Source: UBA7672 sp030824255 (lineage in GTDB: Bacteria > Pseudomonadota > Alphaproteobacteria > Caulobacterales > Hyphomonadaceae). From it: a stretch of DNA of 64,000 nt. The notes under the pieces are model-generated. The model searched no databases. It was not told the origin of the DNA and saw only the letters and a program-made list of their open reading frames with translations. The stretch lies in assembly GCA_942493305.1 (NCBI GenBank), contig OW818686.1:1302001-1366000 (forward strand), written 5' to 3'. Made by a program: the position numbers and the translations under genes. How positions within the stretch are numbered: position 1 is the first letter of the stretch; the number at the start of each line of letters is the position of its first letter. Below are positions 24,464-32,257 of this stretch, piece by piece.

Positions 24464-26791
24464 CTAGAAGGACTTCCGGATCGTCGCGAACACCTGGCGG
24501 GGGGAGCCCACCATCAGCGTCTGGCCATCGGCGCCTGTGCCGAAGCCATTGGTGCCGATTGTCGAGACGTATTCCTCGTCGAGCAGGTTGGTGACGTTGA
24601 GCTGGATTTCCGCGCCATCCAGCATGTCCCCACCCAGCATGTCATTGCCGCCAAGGCGATAGCCGGCCGTGAGGTCAACGAGCGTGTAGGCGTCGACTTC
24701 GGCGAGGTTGTCGTACGAGAAGAAACGCTTGCCCGTGTAGGCGACCGACAGCTTGCCGTAGAGCGAGCCATTGTCGTAACCGAGGTCTGCTTTCAGCAGA
24801 TGCTCCGGCGCGTTCACCACCGTCTTGCCGCCCGTCGGGATCGGGGCCGGCAACGTGGCGTCCACCACGTCCTCGTCATAAGTCGAGTCGTTGTAGGCGT
24901 AGGAGCCGAACACGGTCCACTCATCCGTGATGTCATAGGAGCCCGCGAGTTCGAGGCCCTGTGTCGTCACGCTGCCGACATTCTTGATCACCGACGGGCT
25001 GCCGATGATTCCGGCGCCGGAAGACAGCCCGATCTGCCGATCGTCGAACTTCACATAGTAGAGGGCTGCCACGCCCTGGAACGGGCCATTCTGGTAGCGA
25101 TAGCCCACTTCCGTCGTCTTCGAGCTTTCCGGATCGGTGTTCGCCTTGATGAAATCAAAGCCCGACTGCGTCTGCGAGGCGGCCGGAGCCAGCGTGTGCG
25201 CGCGCATGTTCTCGGTGTATCCGCCGAACACTTCGCCATCACCCACCAACCAGGTGAAACCAACCTGCGGCAGGAAGTTGTCTTCCGAGGTGATCTCGCC
25301 ATTGAGATCGTTGTTGGCCCCCGGGGCAGGCGCTGCAAAGCCATTGACCAGCGTGTCGACCGTCATCTCCACCGACACGGACTTGAACCCCGCCGAAACC
25401 GAGATGTCGTTCGTTACGTCCCATGTGTCCTGCACGTAGAACATCTGCGTCGTGAAGTCGTAGGCGTACTCCCACTGCGTCGCGAACGCATTGCGCATGA
25501 ACTCCAGCGTCGGCCGGGGGGCCGCCCGCGTGTTGGCGTAGAACCGCCGCGCCTGGTCGAACGAATTCTCTTCAACCCAGAACCCGCCCTCGATCGTGTG
25601 ATCGCCCAGCATCCATGTCAGCGAACCGAGCACGCCCTTGCGGTCCATGTCGTATTCGGTCGTCCGGACCGATATCGGCGAGAGTGTCGTATCCGTCGAC
25701 CCGAACGAGAACGGGCTGACATAAGGCGTGAACCAGATGCCCTGGCCTTCATTCGTGTGCAGGTAGCCGGTCACCGAGCCGCTGAGGTCGTCGGTGAAGT
25801 CGATGTCGTAGGACAGACGGGCCAGTTCGTCGTCGCGCAGGCCGGCTGCGTCGTAATAGGCATCGTCCACCGTCGCGACCGGCGAGGGGTAGACCGTGCC
25901 GGCGCCAATATTGGTCACCGGCGCGCCGGTGTCGCCGCGATTGTTGGCGATGTCCGCCACCAGCTGGGCCAGGTTCCAGTCCGGCGCGAAATTGTCCCAC
26001 TCATAGCCAAGGCGGCTGAGCATCGCGAGCGAGAGATCCTGATAATCCTGCTCGCGCCGCTTCGACCAGTTGTAGTAGCCGGACAGCACGCCCGGTCCGA
26101 CCGGCTGCTCGAACGATACGTTGAGCTGCTCGCTCGTCTGCTCGCCATTGCCCTTCCACTTGTCTTGCGTGTGGTTGGCATAGGAGATCGCAGCCTTGCC
26201 GCCGCCGATCGCATCAATCGCGCCGGTCTCAAGGCGCGCATAACCGCGGAACATGTTCTCGGATCCGGCCGTCAGCGCGATCTCGCCGCCGAAATTGTCG
26301 TCCGGTGCGCGGCTAATGAAGGCGAGGGCGCCGCCGAGGTTGGAAGTCGAGGCCGTCGCGAGGGACGCTGCGCCCTGCGCCAGCTCAACCTTGCCGATGT
26401 TCTCGGAGATGATCGCGCGCGAAATGTGCAGGCCGTTGTAGTTGCCATAGCTCATGTCGCCCAGCGGCACGCGGTCCAGCGTGTAGCCCAGCTGGTCCTT
26501 CTGGAAGCCGCGGATGTTGATGTTCACCGCCCACTCGTAATTGCCGAACGGATCGGCCGCCGTGTAGTTCACGCCCGGCAGGCTCTCGATCAGCTTGATC
26601 GCGGATGTGCCGGCTGCTTCCAGCTGGAGGTCGTCCGCCGTCAGCGTCTGCACCTGGCGCGTCTCGCCCTGGCCGATGATGACGACGACGTTGGTCGGCG
26701 CCTCGCTCGCTGTCTCCGGCGCCGACTGCGCCCACGCCTGTCCTGCGCCGAGCGCTGCGATCGCTGCGCTCATCAGAAGTTTGATCTTCAC
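24464..26791 (-). CDS. TonB-dependent outer-membrane receptor
   Basis: The 775-residue outer-membrane receptor has a signal peptide (KIKLLMSAAIAALGAGQAWA), a plug domain (VVVIIGQGETRQVQ, then NIRGFQKDQLGYTLDRVPLG) and a long beta-barrel ending in VFATIRKSF with the terminal Phe typical of barrel proteins. The GTG start at 26791 is preferred because AAGGGG lies 6 bases upstream and the signal peptide begins there; an ATG 33 codons further out gives a non-signal extension. It is followed by a PhoD-like phosphatase gene, and a Pho-box-like array lies upstream, so it may import a phosphate-containing ligand (inference). Confidence 0.9.
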   Translation of the reverse strand: MKIKLLMSAAIAALGAGQAWAQSAPETASEAPTNVVVIIGQGETRQVQTLTADDLQLEAAGTSAIKLIESLPGVNYTAADPFGNYEWAVNINIRGFQKDQLGYTLDRVPLGDMSYGNYNGLHISRAIISENIGKVELAQGAASLATASTSNLGGALAFISRAPDDNFGGEIALTAGSENMFRGYARLETGAIDAIGGGKAAISYANHTQDKWKGNGEQTSEQLNVSFEQPVGPGVLSGYYNWSKRREQDYQDLSLAMLSRLGYEWDNFAPDWNLAQLVADIANNRGDTGAPVTNIGAGTVYPSPVATVDDAYYDAAGLRDDELARLSYDIDFTDDLSGSVTGYLHTNEGQGIWFTPYVSPFSFGSTDTTLSPISVRTTEYDMDRKGVLGSLTWMLGDHTIEGGFWVEENSFDQARRFYANTRAAPRPTLEFMRNAFATQWEYAYDFTTQMFYVQDTWDVTNDISVSAGFKSVSVEMTVDTLVNGFAAPAPGANNDLNGEITSEDNFLPQVGFTWLVGDGEVFGGYTENMRAHTLAPAASQTQSGFDFIKANTDPESSKTTEVGYRYQNGPFQGVAALYYVKFDDRQIGLSSGAGIIGSPSVIKNVGSVTTQGLELAGSYDITDEWTVFGSYAYNDSTYDEDVVDATLPAPIPTGGKTVVNAPEHLLKADLGYDNGSLYGKLSVAYTGKRFFSYDNLAEVDAYTLVDLTAGYRLGGNDMLGGDMLDGAEIQLNVTNLLDEEYVSTIGTNGFGTGADGQTLMVGSPRQVFATIRKSF

Positions 26792-26866
26792 GAAACACCC
26801 CTTGGGTTCTGCGCCGGGCCTTGCTGCTTGCGGGGCCGGTCGCGGGCCGGGGCGTAGGCCGGTTGC

Positions 26867-26906
26867 GTGACAGTCCGGGATCAGCCGCATGACGCTTCGA
26901 CGTCAG
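26867..26906 (-). promoter_or_regulatory. Pho-box-like array upstream of the TonB receptor/PhoD pair
   Basis: Reading toward the receptor, four 7-mers are spaced exactly 11 bases apart: CTGACGT, GCGTCAT, CTGATCC and CTGTCAC, separated by 4-base spacers. Against the known PhoB half-site CTGTCAT they match at 5, 5, 3 and 6 positions. The periodicity and the phosphatase downstream make PhoB control plausible, but two of the units are weak. Confidence 0.42.
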
Positions 26907-27003
26907 CCGCGCAAAAGTTCCATGACGGTGCTGCGGCGCCACGTGCAACGCAAAGGGGGCGAATGGTTGCGCATCCGCACCCCCCGATCACGTCAGACAG
27001 CAA

Positions 27004-27035
27004 AGCGGGCGGATGCCGAAGCATCCGCCCGTTGT
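27004..27035 (-). terminator. Terminator of the DUF3618 operon
   Basis: A perfect 11-bp stem (27006-27016 with 27021-27031) closes a UUCG tetraloop when read on the minus strand, followed by CTTTGCTG. It lies 55 bases past the stop of the last operon gene. The T tract is short. Confidence 0.65.
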
Positions 27036-27085
27036 GGCCGGTCCATGTGCGGGGGGACGGAGGGACCGGCCGAGTTGTTGACCTG

Positions 27086-27886
27086 CTAGTGAACGATTCC
27101 GGCCGCGGTCTTCTCCACCGCATTCGCGCCGCGCTCCGCCAGGTCTGCACCCGCTTTCATGGCGCCATCGGCGACCCCCTGCAGGTTCTTGCGCTCAAGC
27201 GAGCTCAACGGCGCCAGCGATCCGATCAGCGCGCCCAGCGCCACTCCGATCGCACCCGCCGCCAGCGGGTTCTCTTCATACATGTCGCCCGCCTTGTGCC
27301 TGGCGTTCGAGGCCATCTCGCCGACATGATGCGCCTGGTCGCTCACATACGCGCCAGCCTTCGCCATGCCGCCGGACACGGCCTCGCGCACCGACATCGC
27401 GCGGCGCTCCATGCCGTCCACGGTCTTGTGGACACGCGCCTTGAACGCATCCACCGCCTCGCCGGCCATCTGTTTGATATCCAGCGCCTTGGCGTGTTCG
27501 TCATGCAGGCGGTCGCGCCAGGCCTGATCGCTCTCGCCCTCATTGCGCGGCGCGGAGGCGCGCACATGCTCTACCTTGCGGAAGTGATGCTCTGCCCGCC
27601 AGTCATCCTCCGACAGCGCATGCGACTTTGCGCCATCGTCCTTCTTCATGTTGTTCAGCACCATCATCCCGATGCCCGCGCCGATCAGCAGCAGCGGCAG
27701 CGGATTGTCCCGCACCTGCTTCCCAAGGTTGGACGTGAGCTGGCCGAGCTGGCCCTGTGCGAGGCCGATCGCCTCGTCCACCATCTGTCCGGGCGACAGC
27801 TTGCCGCCAAGCCGTTCGATTGTGTCATTCAGCGCCGAACGCGAGCGGTTGATGTCCTGCTCGATCTGGTCTGTTTCGGTGGTCAT
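27086..27886 (-). CDS. DUF3618 membrane-associated protein
   Basis: This 266-residue protein has the DUF3618 N-terminus (TDQIEQDINRSRSALNDTIE, RLGGKLSPGQMVDEA) followed by one hydrophobic helix near residue 65 (LPLLLIGAGIGMMVL), a long charged amphipathic region and a second Gly/Ala-rich helix (PLAAGAIGVALGALIGSLAP). It is last in a three-gene set with a holin-like membrane protein and a stress-type protein, a combination common in alphaproteobacteria and linked to envelope stress. Its start overlaps the upstream stop by 4 bases. The molecular function is unknown. Confidence 0.85.
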   Translation of the reverse strand: MTTETDQIEQDINRSRSALNDTIERLGGKLSPGQMVDEAIGLAQGQLGQLTSNLGKQVRDNPLPLLLIGAGIGMMVLNNMKKDDGAKSHALSEDDWRAEHHFRKVEHVRASAPRNEGESDQAWRDRLHDEHAKALDIKQMAGEAVDAFKARVHKTVDGMERRAMSVREAVSGGMAKAGAYVSDQAHHVGEMASNARHKAGDMYEENPLAAGAIGVALGALIGSLAPLSSLERKNLQGVADGAMKAGADLAERGANAVEKTAAGIVH

Positions 27887-28260
27887 GATGGAAGGTGCTC
27901 CTTCAGGTTCTGGATATCGCGGCCGATCTGCTCGCGCGTTTTCGGAAGAGTCATGGATTTCGGCGAGATCTTCGCCTTGCCCATCTGCATGAAGACAAGC
28001 GCCCCCACCCCCGCCCCCACCCCCCCCAGCGCAAACGCGCCCCAGCGCGGAACCTCCGCCGGCAATGCCTCCACAATGGCAAAGCCGATCATCATGATCG
28101 CCGCCACGGCAAATGCCACGCCCACCCCGATCAGCGTAAGGCTGCCAGACATGGACTTGGCGATTTCAAACGCTTCCGTCCGCGCCAGCTTCAGTTCGTT
28201 GCGGAACATGTCGCCGAGGTGGTGGACCACCTCCTTGGTCAGGTCAGGGATGGACGACAT
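27883..28260 (-). CDS. Phage-holin-family (DUF1469/YqjE-like) membrane protein
   Basis: The 125-residue protein has an N-terminal amphipathic helix (EVVHHLGDMFRNELKLARTE), then two strongly hydrophobic helices (SLTLIGVGVAFAVAAIMMIG and WGAFALGGVGAGVGALVFM) and a basic tail. This is the arrangement of the YqjE/putative actinobacterial holin-X family; despite the name, most members are stress-associated membrane proteins and not lysis proteins. Its ATG follows the preceding TAG directly, and its own end overlaps the DUF3618 gene. Confidence 0.82.
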   Translation of the reverse strand: MSSIPDLTKEVVHHLGDMFRNELKLARTEAFEIAKSMSGSLTLIGVGVAFAVAAIMMIGFAIVEALPAEVPRWGAFALGGVGAGVGALVFMQMGKAKISPKSMTLPKTREQIGRDIQNLKEHLPS

Positions 28261-28812
28261 CTAGGCCCCCGTGCGCGGATAGGCCGTGCCGCTTGCATCC
28301 AGCCCGTCAAACGGCTGTGGCTTGGGGTTCGCGTTCGCTGCAGGATGATCGCCTTCCAGCGCCGTCTTGCCGACCCGCGAGAGCGCAAAGCCCAGCGCCA
28401 CGCTGGCGCCGAGGAAGATCGCCGGCTGACGTCGCGCGAAACTCGCCAACTCGTTGACGACCTGGCTCATGTCGCCGCGCGTCAGCGAATTCGTCACGTT
28501 ATCTAGGCCGGTCGCAGACTTGCCCAGCGCCGTCGCCAGCCAGGGCAGGTTCTCTTCCGCCTGATCCGCCAGGTTGCGCAGGCTTGTCGCCGTCGTGTGT
28601 CCCATGTCGCCCGCTTTCGCGCGCGCATCCTCAACGCCGCTCATCGCGGCATTCTTCACGTCTTTTACGGCGTGGTCGGCCGCCTCGCGCACGCGTCGCG
28701 TCGTGTCTTCAGGGCTCGCGGTCGTCGCCGAATGGGTCGCCGAACTGCCGCCCGAATTCCCAACCGAATTGAGTGGCTGAATCGCGGGTGTCTCGCCCTT
28801 GCGATCGTCCAT
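28261..28812 (-). CDS. Nutrient-deprivation-induced-type protein
   Basis: The 183-residue first gene of the operon has a Ser/Thr-rich disordered N-terminus, an Ala/Lys/Asp-rich helical stretch (AADHAVKDVKNAAMSGVEDA) resembling apolipoprotein-like stress proteins, one hydrophobic helix (QPAIFLGASVALGFALSRVG) and a polar tail. Similar proteins in rhizobia are annotated as nutrient-deprivation induced. A role in envelope or general stress is inferred from that resemblance and from the partners. The 270-base gap upstream must hold its promoter; I see no clear sigma-factor motif there. Confidence 0.7.
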   Translation of the reverse strand: MDDRKGETPAIQPLNSVGNSGGSSATHSATTASPEDTTRRVREAADHAVKDVKNAAMSGVEDARAKAGDMGHTTATSLRNLADQAEENLPWLATALGKSATGLDNVTNSLTRGDMSQVVNELASFARRQPAIFLGASVALGFALSRVGKTALEGDHPAANANPKPQPFDGLDASGTAYPRTGA

Positions 28813-29083
28813 GAGTAGTCCTCCTGTCTGGATTACTCATGGCTAACGCTGCTTGCTGACCCACGTTCCGTGAACTTCACCCGCCAGCAATGTATTGTCA
28901 GCGCGCCGCTATCAAATGATAATCCCATGCTGATCCGTGCGCCGCACAGCCAGTTCACGGACATCGCAAGTGACCCGTCTACCTCGCAAGCAACCCTCAT
29001 GCTGAATCGCGAGCCACAAGTGCAACACGAGTGTAGAGAGAGGGGCGGCGCACCCACCCGAAAGCTCTCAATGCCGAATTCAC

Positions 29084-29112
29084 TTGTTGGAAACCCCGTG
29101 ACCCCCTATTTT
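29084..29112 (+). promoter_or_regulatory. Sigma70-type promoter of the 6S RNA
   Basis: TTGTTG at 29084-29089, a 17-base spacer and TATTTT at 29107-29112 form a housekeeping promoter whose expected start, about 29118-29120, is the base of the 6S closing stem. The -10 also lies in the loop of a small ACCCCC/GGGGGT inverted repeat (29101-29118). Confidence 0.6.
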
Positions 29113-29118
29113 GGGGGT

Positions 29119-29290
29119 TGGCGGTAAGCTGCAGCGTTCGAACGGCACAACATTCCGTCGACCGTACATTTCTGTCAGGGAGCTGGCTCTGGCGGGGACC
29201 GTGGTCCTCATCATCTGGCGCCCACCTAGCTTGCTGGGTCGAACGGGAATGATAAAGCTCGTACGGCGCACGTGGCCCCGCCAACCCTTT
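29119..29290 (+). ncRNA. ssrS: 6S RNA
   Basis: The ~172-nt segment has the overall shape of 6S RNA, the RNA polymerase-holoenzyme regulator that mimics an open promoter. A perfect 10-bp closing stem (29115-29124 with 29278-29287) encloses a long interior with local hairpins, including a terminal GGAC/GTCC hairpin near 29200 and an ACCTAGC/GCTGGGT hairpin on the 3' side near 29225-29240. The CATTCC near 29151 can pair with GGAATG near 29246. Its position directly upstream of fthC matches the conserved ssrS-fthC order in proteobacteria. A covariance-model hit was not run, so ends are approximate. Confidence 0.72.
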
Positions 29291-29324
29291 CTTCTGGCCC
29301 GGACAGGATGTCCTCGCCGGTTAT

Positions 29325-29475
29325 CCCGCCCTCGTCCTTCGAGACGGCCTTCGGCCTCCTCAGGATGAGGGCTTCACAAGCGCCGTTCTCTTGGAGCTGT
29401 TATCCTGACTCTTGGAGCCCTCACCCTGAGAGCCGCCGCAGGCGGCGTCTCTAAGGGTAGAAGGACGAGGGCGGG
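29325..29475. repeat. REPIN-like inverted palindrome doublet, family 1
   Basis: A 151-bp element between 6S RNA and fthC. Its ends are a perfect 15-bp inverted repeat: CCCGCCCTCGTCCTT at 29325-29339 and its complement at 29461-29475. The left arm (to 29371) contains a hairpin around GGCCTTCGGCC and ends ATGAGGG; the right arm (29418 on) is a related palindrome around GCCGCCGCAGGCGGC. Such CCTCGTCC...GGATGAGG palindromes recur in many alphaproteobacterial genomes as intergenic repeats. It carries no coding capacity. Confidence 0.82.
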
Positions 29476-29556
29476 CTTACATCTCCCATCGTCCCGCAGG
29501 GACGAACCACCGATTCCGCCGCGCCTACATTTCCAATTGCCCCGACCGCAAATCTG

Positions 29557-30171
29557 ATGACTGATAGTCACATGACCGACGCTGCCGAAATCCTCGAACA
29601 GAAGGCTATCCTGCGCGGCCACATGAACGAGATCCGTTCCGAATCCGCCGCGCGCGATCCCGATGCGGCCGAGCGACTGGCGGCGCGTTTTCCCGTGAAA
29701 CTTTTCGAGCGTTATGGACCCGTCGTCGCCGGAACCATGGCGATCCGGGACGAAATCGATTCAGCGCCCTTGCTCTCGCGCCTTGCGCGGCTGGGCGCCC
29801 GCATCGTGCTGCCGCGTGTCGAAGCGAATGGCGCAATGACGTTTCGCGATGCAGCGGCGGCGACGCTGGAGAAGGGGCCGTTCGGGCTTACGCAGCCTTC
29901 TGCCGTGGCGGAGATCGTGCGGCCAAATCTCGTACTTGCGCCCTTGCTGGCGTTCGACCTGCGCGGACGGCGGCTTGGTTATGGCAAGGGACATTATGAT
30001 CGCGCGATCACGGCGCTGCGGTCGACAGGCAGAGTGTTCTATCTGGGGCTTGCGTATGCGCAGCAGCAGGTGGACGCCGTGCCGGTGGAGCGTCACGACG
30101 TGCTGCTCGACTGGGTGGAGACGCCGTTGAATTCCGTGCCGCTGTTCCTTGGTCAGGCCGTCGCGCGTTAG
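29557..30171 (+). CDS. fthC: 5-formyltetrahydrofolate cyclo-ligase
   Basis: The ~200-residue enzyme converts 5-formyl-THF to 5,10-methenyl-THF with ATP. Recognisable blocks are the N-terminal basic helix KAILRGHMNEIRSE, the substrate-binding ARIVLPRV region, LVLAPLLAFDLRGRRLGYGKGHYD (the G-x-G-K-G-x-Y-D motif) and a late LGLAYAQQQ with VPVERHD. The frame has two ATGs, at 29557 and 29572; the second may be the true start. It follows the 6S RNA and a repeat element, and in related bacteria 6S and this gene are often one transcript. Confidence 0.93.
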   Translation: MTDSHMTDAAEILEQKAILRGHMNEIRSESAARDPDAAERLAARFPVKLFERYGPVVAGTMAIRDEIDSAPLLSRLARLGARIVLPRVEANGAMTFRDAAAATLEKGPFGLTQPSAVAEIVRPNLVLAPLLAFDLRGRRLGYGKGHYDRAITALRSTGRVFYLGLAYAQQQVDAVPVERHDVLLDWVETPLNSVPLFLGQAVAR

Positions 30172-30410
30172 AGCGCTGACACCGCCGTCATCTCGTCGAC
30201 GCTGCGCTCCCTGGGCCTGAACCATGTTCCGGCAGCCTCGACACGATGCATGGAGCTGCAGAAAAAATGCAAGGCGGGGTGCCTGCAAGCGTCTGATTCA
30301 TTGAGATTTTAGTATGAACGGCGGGATATTTTTCAACATGAACAGATGAGTCGAGCTCCGTTCAGGTTCGATGCGTTCTTATGGAGCGTAGAGATTGAAA
30401 GGAGTGCCTC

Positions 30411-30833
30411 ATGCGTCTCATTGCTTCAACGATGCTGGCGGGCCTGATCGCGGCGACCGCGGTTGCGCCGGCCTTCGCCGATCAACGCGGGCGCGGGAAT
30501 GGCCGTGGCCATGATCGCGACTGGAACGATCGTGACTATCGCGATGGATACAAGGACGGCCGCCGGGATGACTGGCGCCGCGATGATCGTCGTGACGACC
30601 GGCGCGACCGCCGCGGCTGGTATGACAGCCGTGGTTCGCACCACAGCTGGAAACGCGGCGATTACTTCTCCTATCGCCCGCAGCACAGCGGCTTCGTGGT
30701 CGTGAACGACTACAACAATTATCGCCTGCCGCCGCCGCGTCACGGACATCACTACTATCGTGACAACAATACCGGCGAGATCCTGCTCGTTGCCGCCGCA
30801 ACCGGGCTGATCATGTGGGCGCTGACGAACTAG
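30411..30833 (+). CDS. RcnB-like periplasmic protein
   Basis: The 140-residue exported protein has a signal peptide (RLIASTMLAGLIAATAVAPA, cleaved after AFA), a very Arg/Asp/Gly-rich low-complexity middle (repeats of RDDRRD), then the RcnB-type domain (YFSYRPQHSGFVVVNDYNNY and LPPPRHGHHYYRDNN) and a hydrophobic C-terminal segment. RcnB in E. coli modulates periplasmic Ni/Co; for this divergent group only the domain is certain. AAGGAG lies 8 bases upstream of the ATG. The 239-base gap before it is locally AT-rich and probably carries its own promoter. Confidence 0.82.
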   Translation: MRLIASTMLAGLIAATAVAPAFADQRGRGNGRGHDRDWNDRDYRDGYKDGRRDDWRRDDRRDDRRDRRGWYDSRGSHHSWKRGDYFSYRPQHSGFVVVNDYNNYRLPPPRHGHHYYRDNNTGEILLVAAATGLIMWALTN

Positions 30834-30998
30834 CGCGCTTCCCCAATCTACAGCGCGCTTTGACGGCCGCCTCCTTCCCCCGGAGGCGGCCGTTCCTCGT
30901 TTCAGCTGCGGATTTCCCGGCATGGCCTGCCGTGGCGGGAGCTTGACATTGTCCGGGGCCGATCGAGAGTTGCGTCACATAAAATATGGGAGGGCCTG

Positions 30999-32234
30999 AT
31001 GCGCCTGGTTCTTGCGGCGGTATCGACGATTGTTCTGGCGGCGGCGTGTGGGCCGACCGAGCCAGCGAAGCCAGCAGCGCTCCTGCCGTCGGCGACGGCT
31101 TATGCCGATCTGCAGAAACTGCTGATCGAGGCCAAGGCGGGCGACACGATCGAACTCGGCGAGGGCCGCTTCGACTTCACTGACGGGCTGTCGCTCGACG
31201 TCGACAATGTGACGTTCCGGGGCGCGGGCCAGGACAAGACCTTCATCTCGTTCAAGGGCCAGACGGGGGCGGGCGAGGGCCTGCTGGTGACGTCCGACGG
31301 CGTGACGCTGTCGGGCTTCACGATGGAAGACGCGAAGGGCGACGGCATCAAGTCCAAGGGCGCGGACAACATCACGTATAAAGATCTCAAAGTGATCTGG
31401 ACCGGCGGGCCGCTGGCGACCAATGGCGCCTATGGCGTCTATCCGGTGGAGTCGACCAACGTGCTGGTCGATGGCGTGACGGTGAGCGGCGCGTCTGACG
31501 CGGGCATCTATGTCGGCCAGTCGGAGAACATCATCGTTCGCAACAGCCGCGTGGAATACAATGTCGCGGGCATCGAGATCGAGAATTCGAAATTCGCCGA
31601 CGTGCACGACAACGTAGCGACCAAGAATACCGGCGGCATCCTGGTGTTCGACCTGCCGGACCTGCCGGTGATGGGTGGGCATTCGACGCGTATCTTCAAC
31701 AACCAGATCGTCGAGAACGACACGCAGAACTTTGCGCCCCCGGGCAATATCGTCGCGAACGTGCCGACGGGTACGGGCGTGCTGCTGATGGCCAACCGCA
31801 ATGTGCACGTGTTTGGCAACACGTTCGACAAGAACAAGACGGCGCATGTGATGATCGTGTCTTACTCGGACACCATCAAGGATCCGACCTATAATCCGCT
31901 GCCGCGGGACTTCGTCATTCGCGACAACACCTATGGCGAGGGCGGCAATGATCCGCAGGGCCGCCTGTCGCCGCTCGCGCCCGCGCTGGGCGGCAGCCTG
32001 CCGGCGATCGTGTGGGATGGCGTCACGAAGTATGGCGACAAGTCGGAAGAGGTGCGCATCGTGGTGCGCGAGGCGCCGGAGGTTGGCTTCGTCAGCCTCG
32101 GCCTCGGCACGACGCCGCCAGACCTGACGAAGGCCCAGCCGTCGATGACGCGCCTGCCCGACGCCGTGATCGAGGAGCCGCCGGCTGTTGTGCTGGAGCA
32201 TGACAAGTCCGCGGCGGCGCAGGCGGCGGGCTGA
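30999..32234 (+). CDS. Parallel beta-helix lipoprotein
   Basis: The 411-residue lipoprotein (LAAVSTIVLAAACG lipobox, Cys17) folds as a right-handed parallel beta-helix: successive rungs such as DNVTFRGAGQDKTFISF, DGVTLSGFTMEDAKGDGI, DNITYKDLKVIW, TNVLVDGVTVSGASDAGI and ENIIVRNSRVEYNVAGI repeat about every 22 residues. It is immediately upstream of a diheme cytochrome gene, a known conserved pair (TIGR03805/TIGR03806-type families). The joint function is undescribed as far as I know; extracytoplasmic location and polysaccharide-like substrate binding are inferences from the fold. GGGAGGG precedes the ATG. Confidence 0.88.
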   Translation: MRLVLAAVSTIVLAAACGPTEPAKPAALLPSATAYADLQKLLIEAKAGDTIELGEGRFDFTDGLSLDVDNVTFRGAGQDKTFISFKGQTGAGEGLLVTSDGVTLSGFTMEDAKGDGIKSKGADNITYKDLKVIWTGGPLATNGAYGVYPVESTNVLVDGVTVSGASDAGIYVGQSENIIVRNSRVEYNVAGIEIENSKFADVHDNVATKNTGGILVFDLPDLPVMGGHSTRIFNNQIVENDTQNFAPPGNIVANVPTGTGVLLMANRNVHVFGNTFDKNKTAHVMIVSYSDTIKDPTYNPLPRDFVIRDNTYGEGGNDPQGRLSPLAPALGGSLPAIVWDGVTKYGDKSEEVRIVVREAPEVGFVSLGLGTTPPDLTKAQPSMTRLPDAVIEEPPAVVLEHDKSAAAQAAG

Positions 32235-32257
32235 GGCTGCTGCGCTTCGGACTGGAT

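Noticed and set aside
26792..27005. Cobalamin riboswitch upstream of the TonB receptor
   Set aside because: TonB genes often have one, but no B12-box or conserved core was found in this leader.
29110..29290. Small protein genes overlapping the 6S RNA
   Set aside because: Frames on both strands are explained by the RNA structure and lack ribosome-binding sites.
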